From positions 28,564 to 92,563 of the IMG/VR virus record IMGVR_UViG_3300049855_000609: 64,000 nucleotides of DNA; one strand, given 5' to 3'. Source of the stretch: a virus. The notes under the pieces were generated by a model. It worked only from the letters and a program-made list of their open reading frames with translations. It did not search any database and was not told the DNA's origin. Below are positions 9,404 to 23,800 of the stretch, in pieces. The position numbers and the translations under genes are program-made. The number at the start of each line of letters is the position of its first letter. Position 1 is the first letter of the stretch.

Positions 9404-11815
9404 ATGGGAAGATTTTATAAAACCGCGATACCTGCTGATACCATAGACTTTATGTATCAGCCTCCACTGGCCCTGGCTATGAAAGCCCAGGAATATAATG
9501 ATCAGCAGATAGAAGAGCAGTACAAACAGCAACAGCTGATGAATGAGCACCTCATTCAGATCAAAAATCTTGCCCAGGATGATGAAATAGCAAAAGCAGA
9601 AATAGAAAAGTGGCAGAAAGGAATTGAGGCTTTGGCCGGGAATCTGAATAAAGATCCCCTGAACTGGAGAAAACAGAGTCCGATAATGGATACTGTTTCC
9701 AAGCAACTGGAGTATGATCTGACAAAAGGAAAGCTGGCCAGCATACAGGCTCAGTATGATACCCGCATGAATTTTGAAAAGAAGATGGATGAGGGTGTAA
9801 AGCTGTGGATGGAAGATCCAAAACATGAAAAGGGGATTTCCCCGGAACAGAAAACCCACATGCTCAATTACTTTGATCAGCAGTACAAGCAAAAGGGGGG
9901 ATTCAAATGGGACGACACCAAAAAGACAACTCTGAATACCTATCAGACAGAAGATCCTACAGCTTACATGGACATCAATAAAGTTCTCTCTGAGGCAGTA
10001 AAAGATTATAAACCTGATGAGTGGGAAAAAACCAGGGATATTGAAACGGGAAAATGGATATACCGCAATAAAGTAAGCAATGAAAGTATTGAAGAAGAAA
10101 AGCTTTGGCTGACAGGATTGCAGTATGCTCAGTCAGATCCTGCTTTTATGGCTTATCTGAAACAAGGCAGTAAAGTAGGATATGCACCAGGGTATTTTTA
10201 TCCGGATGACTATGGAAAGGATGAAACAGATCCGGTTAAAAAAGCTGAAATGGAAAAGCTGGCCGGCACCATGATCAATCCGGTAAAAGTGGTGGAGACA
10301 GAAGTAGAGGATCCAAATGATCCTACTAAAAAGGTCAAGGTACAAAGCCTGGAACTCAACTACGAAACTCCCATGGCTAAAGCCTTATCTGCCATGTCTG
10401 ACAGGGTAGGATACACTAAGACTGTAGACGATGTTACCATACAACGGGCAAATGATTATGGCCTTGCCGGATATAACAGCAGTCTTAGAAAGTCTGAAAA
10501 ACAGTTTGAACATGATCTGAAGATGCAGGAGCAGGAAGCAGAAGCTAAAGCAAAAGCTGAATTGGAAGCACAAACAGCTGCTGGTGATACTACAGGTACA
10601 GGATTAAGTCCCAATGTTTTAAGTCCTTCGGGTTATTCTTCTTCTTTAATGATAGGAGAGAAGTCGGTTCCTTTGGACAAAGAAGAACTGGATAAGCTGG
10701 AGGAGAACCTGGCAGTTGTAAATGGTATTTTGAAAAAAAATCCAAACAACCTGAATGCCAAATTCTTACAGGCCAGGTATATAACCCTGAAAGAGAACCT
10801 TAATGTGGCAGTATCTGAACAGATGAACCCTTCAGAAAGGAACTTATTTAACATGTATCAGAAAGAAGTTCTGAATCCCGGAATCCTGAAAACCTTTGGG
10901 AAGCCTACAGATACCAAGAACTACAATCCAAAGATATGGAAGCCGGTAAACCTGGCTGTAGGAACAGTATGGGACCTTACAGATCTGGGAGAACAGTTAC
11001 AAGATGTCGCGGAAAAATATGAGGACATTAAAAAAGATGTAATAAAGAAAGAGAAAGAGAGCACCTATAACCAGAAAGTCTTTAACTTAGGGGATGATGA
11101 AGTTTCCACAAAAATGAAAACAGAGATCATGGCCCAGATAGAGACTCCGGGAGATGTTGTTTTCATCAACTCTAAAGGAAAGCAGACCACTTTGAAACTG
11201 GATGCTAAAAAATGGGGAGGAGGAGAAACTAAAGATCTCAGTCTGATCACACCTTATCTGGTTCCTCAGACCTATTCTCCCCAAGCCGGAGAGCAGGCTT
11301 ATGTATATTTGAAGTTTGATAAAAGCCTGGTACCTGATGGAACCCGTATTGAAGATGCTGATGGGAATGACCTTAAAGACGGAGAGACATTTAAAGTGGA
11401 AGTAAACAGAAAAAATCTGAATCAAAAAATGATGAGCATTTTAGGACCTGATGCTACTCCGGCACAAAAAGCTATATTTTACAGGACAGATCCTATCTTT
11501 AATAAGGCAGAGTATTTCGTTCACCAGGCTTTAGAAGAGAATCTGGGGAAAGAAGATCTTTCTGCACCAAAGGTAGCAGAAATAGTCCCAGGAGAGTTTG
11601 AGGTTTATATAAAAAATCTCAACGAACAGGGAGTTACTTATGCCATATATGATATGACAACCGGGCAGTTTACTGATGAACAGACTGAAGTTACTACAAC
11701 AGATGCCAATGGAAATATGTACAAAGCTAAGGATAAGTTCTCTGCTAAAATTACAGAGCTTTTATACAATGGTATTGAAGCCCATAAAGCTGTAGCAGCG
11801 AAAAAGAACAAGTAA
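9404..11815 (+). CDS. Virion protein of unknown function (candidate cargo protein, coiled coil)
   Basis: The protein has 803 residues and starts MGRFYKTAIPADTIDFMYQPP. Residues about 20-130 are long, charged and Gln/Glu/Lys rich, typical of coiled coil. A second such stretch, very rich in Glu and Ala, lies near residues 365-395 and is followed by a Gly/Ser/Thr-rich linker. The C-terminal 250 residues alternate short strands and turns and could be globular. I recognise no enzymatic motif. It sits between another candidate cargo gene and the RNA polymerase gene with almost no spacing, which supports co-expression late in infection. Function is unknown. Confidence 0.65.
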   Translation: MGRFYKTAIPADTIDFMYQPPLALAMKAQEYNDQQIEEQYKQQQLMNEHLIQIKNLAQDDEIAKAEIEKWQKGIEALAGNLNKDPLNWRKQSPIMDTVSKQLEYDLTKGKLASIQAQYDTRMNFEKKMDEGVKLWMEDPKHEKGISPEQKTHMLNYFDQQYKQKGGFKWDDTKKTTLNTYQTEDPTAYMDINKVLSEAVKDYKPDEWEKTRDIETGKWIYRNKVSNESIEEEKLWLTGLQYAQSDPAFMAYLKQGSKVGYAPGYFYPDDYGKDETDPVKKAEMEKLAGTMINPVKVVETEVEDPNDPTKKVKVQSLELNYETPMAKALSAMSDRVGYTKTVDDVTIQRANDYGLAGYNSSLRKSEKQFEHDLKMQEQEAEAKAKAELEAQTAAGDTTGTGLSPNVLSPSGYSSSLMIGEKSVPLDKEELDKLEENLAVVNGILKKNPNNLNAKFLQARYITLKENLNVAVSEQMNPSERNLFNMYQKEVLNPGILKTFGKPTDTKNYNPKIWKPVNLAVGTVWDLTDLGEQLQDVAEKYEDIKKDVIKKEKESTYNQKVFNLGDDEVSTKMKTEIMAQIETPGDVVFINSKGKQTTLKLDAKKWGGGETKDLSLITPYLVPQTYSPQAGEQAYVYLKFDKSLVPDGTRIEDADGNDLKDGETFKVEVNRKNLNQKMMSILGPDATPAQKAIFYRTDPIFNKAEYFVHQALEENLGKEDLSAPKVAEIVPGEFEVYIKNLNEQGVTYAIYDMTTGQFTDEQTEVTTTDANGNMYKAKDKFSAKITELLYNGIEAHKAVAAKKNK

Positions 11816-11842
11816 AAAAAGATAAGATATTAAAAATTTTAT

Positions 11843-14800
11843 ATGGCTGGTACTAAATCAGAAGTTGTAACCGAAAAAGGTCAGAAGACTGCAGTAGAGG
11901 TCATGAATGATCTGATGAAAGGGACTGCAGATACTCCAAAACCTGTAGTTAAAACAACAGAGCCTCCTGTACTAAGTGCAGTGGATGTAATGAATAAGCT
12001 GATGCGCGGAGAATCTGTAGAAGTAAAATCTCCGGCTACTTCCGGTTTTCTTTCTGCTGATGCCCCGGTATCTACGTCTTCCACAGGGCATACTCCTGAT
12101 CTCCAAAAGAAACTGGAGGAAGGAATGGATATCAGTAACGACATAGACAACTACTACATAAATAAAGCCCATGACCAGTCTTTTGTAGAGCAGTCTTTAC
12201 TGACTACGGGAAGAATGGTATCTAATTTTTTGTATGGAGCTGTATCAGCAGCAGGAAGTACTTTAGATATGATCGATACTCCTATGATGCTTACTGGGGT
12301 GATCAAAGAGTATGGTAATATCCTGGGAGATGCTGCTAAATCAGCACAAGAATGGGAAGAGGAGAAATATCCTATTTACAAAAAAGATCCAAATACAACC
12401 ATCTTATCCGGAGGGTTACTGGATCCGGGATGGTGGGGAAATATTATGGTAGGGGTATCACACTCTGCCGGTATATGGGGAGAATCTGTGGCTGCAACTT
12501 TAGGTGCTGGAGCTTTGACTGGCCCTACAGGATATCTGGCCGGCATAGGAGCTGGAATAAAAGCTATGAAATCTGCAAAAGGGTTGAGTAATATCTTGAA
12601 AGTAGCCAAGAACAGTGACCAGATCCGGAGATCAATCATGCTCTCTACTGCCCTTCGTGGTATGAATGAGCTTCAAATGGAAGGTGTGGACAGTTATCAC
12701 CAGGTATATAAAGGGATGATAGATAAAGGCATGTCCCATGAGGAAGCTGTCAAATATGCTTCTGTGGCTGCTGCTAATACTGCCAGGCTTAACTTGCCTA
12801 AGGTAGCTTTGGATCTATTGCAAGCCAAGCTCCTTTTGGTGAATCCCATGTCAGGATCCACAGAAGGACTTTTAGAAAGTTTTCTTGGCAAACTACCAAC
12901 AAAAATAGGAACTCCAACAAAGTGGATTGCAAATATGGGTGGAGAGTCTTTTGAAGAATATTACCAGGCTATAGCTCAGAATGAAAGTGTGTATAAAGCA
13001 GAGATGATGGCCGGCTTAACTCCTAAAACCACTTTGGGAGAGAGACTTAAAAAATATAACCGGGATGGTAATACCTGGGATGCTGCTTTCAGTGGCGCCG
13101 TAGGTGGCCTGGTATTAGGTAAACTGCAACAGAGTTTCCAGAAATGGGGAGAAGGTAAAGGAATCAAGGATCTTCGTTCTGAGCAAGAGAAGTTTGTACA
13201 GAATATGTCTGCCGGCATGACCCTGGAAATGGTGGAAAAAATAAGCCAGGCTGTACAGGAAGGGAAGCCGGAGAAAGCAAAAGCCCTTTTAAGAGATCTT
13301 TCAGAACATAAGGCTATCACTGCTACACATCTGGATGCCCTCACGGATAGGGATACTGCCTTCAACTCTTATATGACCTACCTGGATAAGACCATAGAGG
13401 CCGCGGAAAAAGGGGATATGGATGCTTTAGAAGGGTTGATTGTACCAGGAATGGATCTGCAGGATGTAAAGGAAAGATTTAAGGTCTACCGGGAAGATGC
13501 TCTTGCAATCAAAGAGTTATACGACAACAATACAGAAAAACATTCCCGGGAAGCAGTAGTACCTATAACCCGGCTGGAGTATGACATTAAACGCCTGGGG
13601 GAAGAGCAAAAGACTTTTCCTGCAAGACTGGCTGCTGAAAAAGCCAATATAGCCGATTATGACAGCCTTTCTACTATTGGCAAGCAACTGTATGACCTGC
13701 ATGCAGAAAGGGCAGCTAAGAGTGTAAAGGGGCTTCCTGTGGAAGATCTGACCCAAGCTATCAATACTTTAACCCAAACACTCACTCCTGAGCAAAAGGC
13801 CCAGGACCAGAAGATCCTCAATTCCATTTCCTGGAATAATGGATATACCAGAACAGTAGATGCCCAGATAGCCAATCAAAAGGCTTTGGATAACAAAAGG
13901 GAAAACCTGATCCTGTGGAAAGACAGCAAGTACCAGGAGATGTCTGTGGAGCAGAAAGATGAAAAGCTTATCCGGGATGCAAAAAGTTTGAAAGAGCTGG
14001 ATGCCATAAGAATAGCCTTGGCTACTCAAAAGAGGCTTACCCAGAATAAAAGGAATATGATAGGAGAGAAAAGGAAAAACCTTTTATTGGAAGAAAAAGA
14101 CAAGCCTGCCAGTTTAACAGCTTCTCCTACGGTGCCGGCTTTTGTAGCAAACCCAGCTACCATTACTCCTTTGGCCCCTGATGCTTTTGATACAGCTAAT
14201 ACCACGAACTCTATCCCCTCTGTTGAAGATACTACGACAACAGCTACAGCAATACCTTCTCCGTCACCGGCAAATACCTCCATGACACAACCTACTGTGG
14301 AAGAGTTAAGCGCCATATTGAACCAGGCTATTGAACAGGGAGTACAGGAAGAAGATGAAGATAGTGATGACATCTTTGATACTGATGCCATTCCTGAAAA
14401 GGAGTTCCGCGACAAAATGAAAACCCTGGTGAAAAAAAGGGTGGAGGAATTGACAGCAGAACTGGGACACAGACCAAGTTTCACGGAATTCTTCCAGGAC
14501 TTTGTAGACAAGACCTCTGAGCAAAAAGGGGATCAGCACTTTGAGGCTTTAAAAACTGCCTGGCTGGACAATGGATACCCTAAGGTCAACTTTGATGCTA
14601 TCAGGAATGCCATATCCCGGTCCAAAGTCACTTTCAGTGAGTTGTTGGGAACACTGGATCAGCAATCAGGAGAAGTAGTACAACAGCCGGCTTCTCAGGA
14701 AGCTGCCGGAGTAGAGTCTGTGTTATATGATACCAAGCTTTATCCACTTCCGGAGGGCCACAAGAACAGGTACAAGATAGACGATTTTACAAAATATAAA

Positions 14801-17800
14801 CCGGGGACTAAGTTGTCCATGGAAATGATGGAAGATCCGGGAGAAACCATCACTATCTGGGACCAGGAACAGCCACGGGAAGTATCCCTGGCTAAATGGG
14901 TAGCAGAGAGTGGGGGATCTACACAGGATTATGTGGATGATGTTCCTATTTTGGTGAAAGATGAGTCCGGTGAACCTGTTGCCACCATTCCTCAGGTATC
15001 TTTTTTTAAACGAGAATCCTGGGGAAGGGATTTACCTGAATCCATCCGGGAAGCAAAAAGACAGGATGCCATAAACAATGTCCGCAAACTTCGAACAGAG
15101 TTATATGGTGCTCCCTATAAAAAGGTCAGCATAGAGATCACAGAAAGGAATTACGGCACTATGCTTACTTTCCCCGGGAAGGAGAAAAGACAAGTAAGTA
15201 AAGCAGATCCTACAGCTCCTATAGGGGTGAAAAACTCCGGCCCCAGTTTCACTACTACAGAGGGGATCATATCCACAGACCAGATATATAATCCGGGCAA
15301 CACCCTGAAAATATCAGATGGTCACAAATATGAGTTTCGTAAAATGGGGGAGAAAAATGGTAAACCATTCTATTGGGCACAAAGGGTGCACTATGGCAAT
15401 ATCAGCCAGCAGGAAGCCCAGTCTGTTTACTATGCCTGTGCTTCTTATATCTTCCAGGATATCAGCGCGGAGCAAAACCCTAAGGCCAAGGAATTGTCTC
15501 ACAAAATAAAAGACAAAGTAAAAGCTGCAGGAGGAGATGCCGGTATGAATATCCACTGGGTATCTAACCTGGAGACTTACATTTCCCAGTTTGTGGATCT
15601 GTCTAATTTGAGTATTGCAGATGATGAGGCTCTTTTGATAGCTTTACATTCTACTGCAGATCCCAGCCTTTTTAAAACAGAAGAAGAAAAAGAACAAGCT
15701 AAAGCAAGAATAGGAAAACCTTATATCATCACCCAGCATGGAACTATTTTATTTGGAAGGCTTGGACAACAGATACAGGTAGAACAGTATGATAGCAATG
15801 GAGTGAAAAAATGGGTTACTCTTTCTTACCTGGAGAATAACATGAAACTGTTTAAGGTAAGGTCACAGGATACTGCCATACAGGTAAAGAACAAAGGCTT
15901 ATTGCTGGAAGCTTTGCAGAGACTGTTAAATGATACTACGGAAAACGGGTTTAAGCAGGGAATGACCAAAAAGGAAAACCATCTGAAATCAAAGATACCT
16001 GTTTCCCTGATATCCCGTTCTGCGAATAATGTGGTGGATGTTACTACTTATACCGGAACTGATGGTAAAAGTGATTATGCTTCTTATCTGAAGGACACCA
16101 TGTATACAGTACTGGATGCTGTCAATGTGGGAACAAAGGAAGAACCCCGGTTTGTCAGCATGGTGAATAATGAGATCAAATTCAAGGCTTTTGTTCCTGA
16201 GGAAGCCCGGTTAAAAGCTGTACAAAAAACAGAACAGGTGATTGCGGAAGAGGTAAAAACCCCTGAGGGTGTAGCAGACATGTTCACAGAGCAGTACATG
16301 AGGGACCATGGTTACTCTGAAGAAGCTATCAGAAAATTTTTAAGCGGGGATAACTTATATGATGTAGACCTGGAGAACTACAAAAGGGTGACAGATGAGA
16401 TGATGCAACGGGTCAAAAAAAGAATGACCTCCATATCTGATCTGGACTCTTCTGACCGGCAGGAGTTAATCAACTATATTTCTCGTCAGATAGAACAGCG
16501 CTTAGATGGAAAAAACAAAGAGGTGATCTCCCGGGAAGATACCATAGGAGAAGTCACCCACTCTTTTGAGAATATCATACAGCCTAAAATGGATTTCTGG
16601 AGATCGGAGGTCAAGAAGCTGAAAGAGATCCTGGCAGCTAACCCGGCTTCCACCAGACTTCAATACCTCATTGATGATATGGAGTTAAACATCCATAATG
16701 TCATGATGGTCAGAAAGCATTGGAAATCCCTGATGGAAGACGTAGAACTGGAGCTGGAAAGGAATATTAATCTGAAGATAAAGGATTTCTCCGAGGAGTC
16801 TTACTCTAAAACAGCCATGGAAAGAGATCCGAAAAGCTCTGTCAGGCTGATGGTAAAACGTTTTCTTTCCCGGATCCCAAGATATGAGAACGGATACCGG
16901 AAAATAGGCTTCCTTGGTGTAGAGTCTTATCCCGGATTTGACTATTACTTTGATCTCTTGGGAGAAGTGCTTAGTCCTCAGGCTGCAGAACAAGAAGGCA
17001 AAGCTACCAATATCAGTGTCCGGGCAGAGTGGGATGATATTATTGCGCGGTTAAAACAGAACCAGGAGAGGTATCCCTGGATAAAATATCTGTTGGAACA
17101 GCTGGAAACAGCTCCCCAGCAGTTGAAAATACAGTTTACTGTGGGCCTTGCCGGTAAACACAATATCCACCCGGAGTTTGTAATGATCAGCAAACACGGA
17201 ACTGGAGTGTATCTCAGAAGCTGGGAAACCAACTACTCAGATAAGGTAAAGGTAATACGCCGGCAGTGGGAAAGCAACTCCAAAGACATTGATCTGTTCA
17301 CCTATTCTGATGGAGAATACCGTATTAACATTGACCATGCCAAATATCTTTTGGGTCAATACCAGATGTTCCTGAAAAGAGGACTTCATAAACTGAAAGA
17401 AGCTCAGGAGTGGCTGTCAGAGTTTGGTATAAACCTGTCCATGGATGCCATGGAATTCCTTAAAACAGATGGGTACACTTTATTTGATGGGAGTACCCGG
17501 ATGAGGATCAAGGACCTGTTCCCGCAAGCAGAAACAGAAAAGAATAAAACAGCTTTTTCCGAGACAAACAATATCTTTAAAAAGCTGGCCTCTGTGCTTA
17601 CCCTGGCTATAGCAGCTAATGAAGCTAATCCGACAAGGGCACTTTCCATAAGAGAAAGAAAGGACCTGGACCCTTTTGCCGCGGCACATGGCCTCATAGG
17701 AAGGCTGGCTTCTGTAGAAGCAAGGTTTTCCCTGGTAGTATCACCAAATGCTTACAGGGACTCTGGAAAGAATATTTATGCCATTACCCAGAACAAACTG

Positions 17801-20800
17801 GCTTGTCAGCAGGTAGAAGATCTTATCCGTAATGATGAAAGTGGAAAGGCACTGATAGACAGTAAACTGGAGCAGGTATTTGATGGAAAATCCATGATCC
17901 TGAAGCTGATGAAGGAGTCTCCGGAATTTGCTAAAAGCTTCCAGATAAGCCACATCAGCCTGGAGGCCCTGAAAGAAGAAAGACGGGATTCTCCTTTTAA
18001 CATGGAAGTCACCCGGTTATCAGATGCAGATAAGCACATGATGACTATGGGCTTCATGCAAAGCACTACCCAGGGTTCTATTATGGTCTCCGATGAGATG
18101 AAGAAGATCTTCATGGGTATCCCTGTAAGAATGGCCAGGATGCTTCTTCCTACTATGTCAGACAAAGAACTGATGCTGGAGGTGCTTACTGCTATTTTAG
18201 CTCCTAATTCCAATAATTTCCGGGATTTAGAAGGAAATACAGGACTCAGTGATAACCTTCTTCGGCTAATGTACTCCCAAATGGTAGAGCCGGAGCTGGA
18301 TAGGATCATAGACTATCATATCCGCAAGGCCAGGGGAGAACAGTTCAATCAAAAAGACTACGATAAAGCTGCCCAGATATTTCATTTTATCCCGGAAATG
18401 AATAATGTTACCCGGATGGTACATGGGCAAGAGGTCAGGGTGATAGAATATTTGCAGGCCAATGCACACAATATGACTGCAGAGGAGATAGCAAGGGAAA
18501 AACAGAGATTGCAAATAGCCTCTTACAGGAAGATGGAAGATGTAGTTACTGATGAGGTGACCAATGTAGTGCACAACTGGTTCAAATGGGGCTTTGCCGT
18601 ACAGGAGAAAAATGGATCTGTTTCTTTCCCTTATATGGACAAGAACTATGTGAATGATGCCGGGTGGAAAGGTACCTCAGAGGAGAAGCTGATGCACTTT
18701 GCCTATGACTATGTGGTAAATAACATGCTGACCAATGCCAACCACTTCATGATGTTTGCCGGTGATGTAGCCAATTTTGGAAAGGCAAATGCCTTTAGCA
18801 CCAAAGATTTCGAAGACGGGAATCCCACCAGGCCCTTAGGTGATGGCTCTGTTTACAGGATGAACAGTGAGAATATTATTGGCAGAAACGTAGGAAAAAG
18901 GTTGGCCATGCTGATTGCCCCCGGGGATCCCCTGTTCAACAGTGAAAATGACAATTACATACAACTGTTCCTGGAGGATGCTAAAGTAGTGGCCCCTAAT
19001 GCAGAGTACATGATCGATCTGCACTATGAAGGTAAAAGGACAGATAAAGTAAACGAGCTTTTATACCAGGCCAGAAATGAAGATGACAAGAAAAAAAGTG
19101 CCGTGGAAACCTTGTCAAAAATGTTTCCGGACATAGCCAGTTTTTTCAGCATAGAAAATACAGACAGCCAGGAAATGATGACTGCCGGAGAAGCTTTGAA
19201 TGTGGCTTACCGGAGAGGCAATCTTTCAGAAGAAAAATATAAAGAGCTGAAAGGAAAGATAAGAAGACAAAGAGCTGCAGAAAAGGAAGGAAAACCTATA
19301 GCAAAAGCTGATTTCATTTCCCATGAGGATATCAACCTGGTATTCCAGCCACAGAAGCCGGTTTATACAGGATATAAAATGGAAAATGGCAGGACCCGGA
19401 TGGTATACATCAAAACCTCTGCTATCTCTTTACTTCCCCAGTTGACCGGCGCTGATACCCAGCTGTATGGTCTCCGTAGAAAAATGGAGGAAATAGAGGA
19501 CAGTTCAGGGAGAAATGTAAGGGCTGTTTATGTTTCCGGGGCCAAGATAGGTTCTCCACAGAAAGCCTTCTCTGTCTGGAAAGCAAATGGGGATTTTAAA
19601 GAAGATGCCATCAATGTGCAAAGTGTGGTAGACAACCTCAATAGTGGAAATCCGGACTCCGCACTTATTTTACCAAGAAAGTTTTTCCGCATACAACAAG
19701 ATATACCATTTAAATCCCACTATAAAGAAGAAGACCTGACCAAGCTGGGTACACAGATGATGAAGACCATCTTCGGTAACGGAGTTTCAAAAATAAAAGA
19801 AAAAGTCTTCAGCTATAAAGGTGAGATGCTTTCAGGAGAAGAACTCTACAAGGAGTATAATAGCCTGATCGATACCTGGATAAAAACAGAAAAGACAAAA
19901 CTTTACCGGGAACTGGGGGTAGATGAACTTACCGGAAAGCCAAAGAACATGAGAAAATTCTCTGAGAAGCTTCATTCTATGTTGTTGAAAGAGGCCCGGA
20001 AAAGAGATTATCCTTTACAGGATCAGCAGGCCCTGGGACTGGATATAAAAAGAGATGACCTTACCGGAGAAGTTTTAGATGTCCGGTTTACCATTCCTTT
20101 GTGGCTGACACCTAACTCCAACAGATATGAGTCCCTGCTAAACTCTATTGTAGGCAACAGGATGCTGAACCTGGAACTCCCCGGGGTTGGTTTGGTTACA
20201 GCTTCCAGTCAGGGGTTTAAGTGGAAAGCTACTGATGATCTTACAGATGTTCAGAATTTCTCCGACATCATCTGGAGGAAAACCCGGTTCAATGGAGAAT
20301 TGAGGGCCTTTGATACTGATGCCGGCACTAAGGCACAGATACTGGTACCTTCTAAATTTCGTGGCAGAGATGGTAAGCTGATAGATCTTCTGGATCCAAA
20401 AAACGGATACTTTTATGAGGAAGGAGGAAGGAAATTTCTAAATGAAGACCGGATAAAGGCAGAGCTGCTGGAGTCTACCTCTTTCCGTATCCCTACTTCA
20501 GGACATGTGTCTATTGCTTCTGTAGAGATAGTCGGATTTCTGCCTCCACAGAATGGGGATATTATGGTGGTGCCTCCTAACTTTCTTCCTCAAAAGGGAC
20601 TTGACTTTGACGTAGATAAGGAATACCTGTACAACTTATGGCATGCCCTGGATGAAGAGGACAATATTGTTTCCCTGGAAGACGGTATAAAGATGACCTA
20701 CCAGGAAATAGAAATGCTGGAAAAGAACATCAATGATCAGATAGAATCCATGCGGGACTATTACAAGGACAACCAGGAAATGCTCAATGAGATAGATGAA

Positions 20801-23800
20801 TTGAAAACAGATCTGGAAGTCAGGAAGACCCTAAGCTTTGATGGAAAAGAGTCCAAGAAAGCTGTCCGGGAAATACACACCAAGATAAAAGAGCTGAAAG
20901 AAGAATTGCTTGTATTTGGCAATGAGGTATTGGATGAAAAAGTAGGTGGAAAATACTGGGAAGTAAATGATAACCTGAAAAAAGAGATCAAGAAAGCTTT
21001 GACCAAGCTGGCAGAAATGGAAGATTATAAAACCCAATTTCTGCAAAATGACCTGGTTAGAGTATACAGCTCTGTTATGTCTACAAAGGACAAAAGAGTT
21101 CAAAGAAAGATAAACAAGGTGCTGTCTATGGATTTTGTCCGTGACCAGGCTTCTTATATTGAGCAGACAGCTACCGGGAAAAAGACCCAGTTCTCTATGC
21201 TGACTCCCGGATTTCAAACAGAAAAAATGAAACAGGGAGCTGCAGGAAACGGAACCATAGGTGTGTACTCCAACTTCCTGGTAGTACACGGCCTGTCTCA
21301 GCAGACAGAAGCTCCTTTGAGGCTGATGACCAAGATATGGAATGAGGAAAAAGAGAAAATGGAAACGGTCCCTTACAGTCTTGTTATAGGAAAGTTCAAA
21401 TCTGATGGTTACCTGGGCAGAGGTCTTACCCTGGATGGTGCAAGAGATGTCTCTTCTGTTTATGAAGAAAGACAACAGACCTCATTGGATAATGAGAATG
21501 AAGGTATTCTGGGCCGGGTAGGGGTAAGTATGAGTACGATCAATGTAGACTGCATCCTGGTAGGACAAGGATATGACAGGGATACTTTTGAAATAGGGGA
21601 CCTGACAGATGTGAATGTTCAGAAAGAGATCCAGAGTAATCCTTTTGGGGTAATTGAGAAAAATGGAAAAGCTTACAGAGAGGTCAGTATTCCTTACTTG
21701 CTTTTATCTCAGCCACTGGTTAAAAAATATATTCAGGAGGTACAGGATTCAAACTCCATTACCCGGGGATATGAAAAAAATAAAAAGAGAAAGATACTGG
21801 AAAAGCTGATAGAAGAGTATGGTGGACTGGAAAACTTCGAGCTGGCAAAAGAGGATCATATCCGGAGAATGCTTACCGGTGAGAACCTGGCCAGGAACCT
21901 GGAAGGGCTTACAGATAATATGGTACAGCTTTCCGCGCTGGGGATAGTGGAGGAAATAGAAAGACTGTTCTCCAGTTCTATGACCTCTTTACAGCAAAGA
22001 TTGAATATACAGGGGAATGAGCTGGGTATTTCTAATCTGGAAGCCAGGCAGAAATACAAGAATCTCTTCAAGTTCAACAGCAACTTTCCTATCCAAAATG
22101 CTTCTAAGCTGGTAGGAGATTATCTGTCTAAAAAGAAAGCTGCCCAGTTACTTTCTACTGAAGCGGGTAAAGAGCTGATAAGAAAAAATGGATTTATCAT
22201 CCTGGAGTCTCCTGTTCCTGGAGAAAGAGAGGTGGTAATGAGGCCAACTTCATTCTCCGGTTCCCTGATGGTATATGCACCAATAGCCAACAAAGAGCTT
22301 TGGGATAATTTCTTTCCTTATAAGAGTGCTGTAGTGGAGGAGTCTGTTACTGCCCTGCTGAATATTTTCGGTGGTGTGAAAAAAGGATCAGACATCAGTG
22401 ATAAATCCATACTGGATACCACTTACCTCATCATGGAAGAGATGAAAAAATACCTCAACTCCAGTGAGGATCTGGGTACTTTCTCCGGAGATCCACAAAT
22501 GCAAAGGGCCAGGCTTACCATATCGGATGAGAATAATGTCTCTTTACCTAAATACATGCGGGAATTATTCAGCATGAACAAAGAGGGCCTCTCCGTAGAA
22601 GAATCCAAGGGCCTTGACATGGTAAAAAACAATAAGGTCACCTCCCGGCTATTCTACAATTTTGATAAGGGAGCTCCTTCTACCCTGAAATTTGATAATA
22701 ACCGCGGGGAAGACTCCAATGAGTCTTATAAATACCAGGCTATAGTGGAATTGCTGGAGAAGAATTTACCACTGCCGGCTTGGAATAAACAGCCTTATAC
22801 TACCCGGCAGCTGGGCATAGACCTGATCAGCTATGCTTACCTGGAAGGAGGAGTGCAGAAAGCTATCCAGTACATCAAATACATTTCTATACCTGTTCTG
22901 GAAGAGATCGGGTATGCTACCACTTCCCGGAAATGGCAGGAAGCCATAGTCTATGGAGATGAGCATGTCATAGAAGGTCTTTTTGGTGGCCAGGGATATT
23001 ACTCCAATCTGGCAAAGCAGGTGGTACAGCATAACCCCGGAAAGGTAAAATACCAGCTGACCAAAGAACAGATCACAAATACAAAGGATGTGGAAGGTAA
23101 ACCTTCTGTGATCCTTGGAAATACAAACAGTTTTGTTCCGGAAGAGTTTTCCTTCATTGAAGATGATATGGTAGAACCTTATGCTACCATATACAATGAG
23201 CTGGGTACTGGCCGGGATAAGCTGATGCTCTTTCAATGGGATATGGAAAACAGCCGGTATACCAGGATCCCTACTTTCAACTACTTTGGGATGAGCCAGT
23301 ATTCCATGAAGACAAACCATGTGACTCCACTGACTGAAGTCAGATGGACACCGGTGAAGCCTTCTTCAGGACAGGTGCTGCCTACAGAAGATAATACAGA
23401 TCGGTCTTCTTTATTTGAACTGGGTACCGGGGATGCTATTAAGATCCTGGATGCCATTGCTAAAGCTGATTTTGGGACCACCTCTTTTCTGGCTTCTTAT
23501 ACGGCAGGTTTTGTAGACAAGACCCTCAAAATAGATATAGTAGATGAGACTAAAGAGGGAGATACTCCTTTCAGAGCTGTCTACAATCCAAGCAGTAACA
23601 CCCTCAGGATAAGCCGTAAATTCCTCAATAACCATAAATATTCCCCGGAGGAAATAGCTTACACGATAATGGAGGAGATGCTCCACTCTGTTATGAGCAG
23701 GGAGTTGATCAAGTACTTTGATGCAAAAGGAAAACTCCTGGTCCCGGAACAGTATCTTCCTCCACATATACTCCGGTTACACCGGCTTTTACTGGAAACA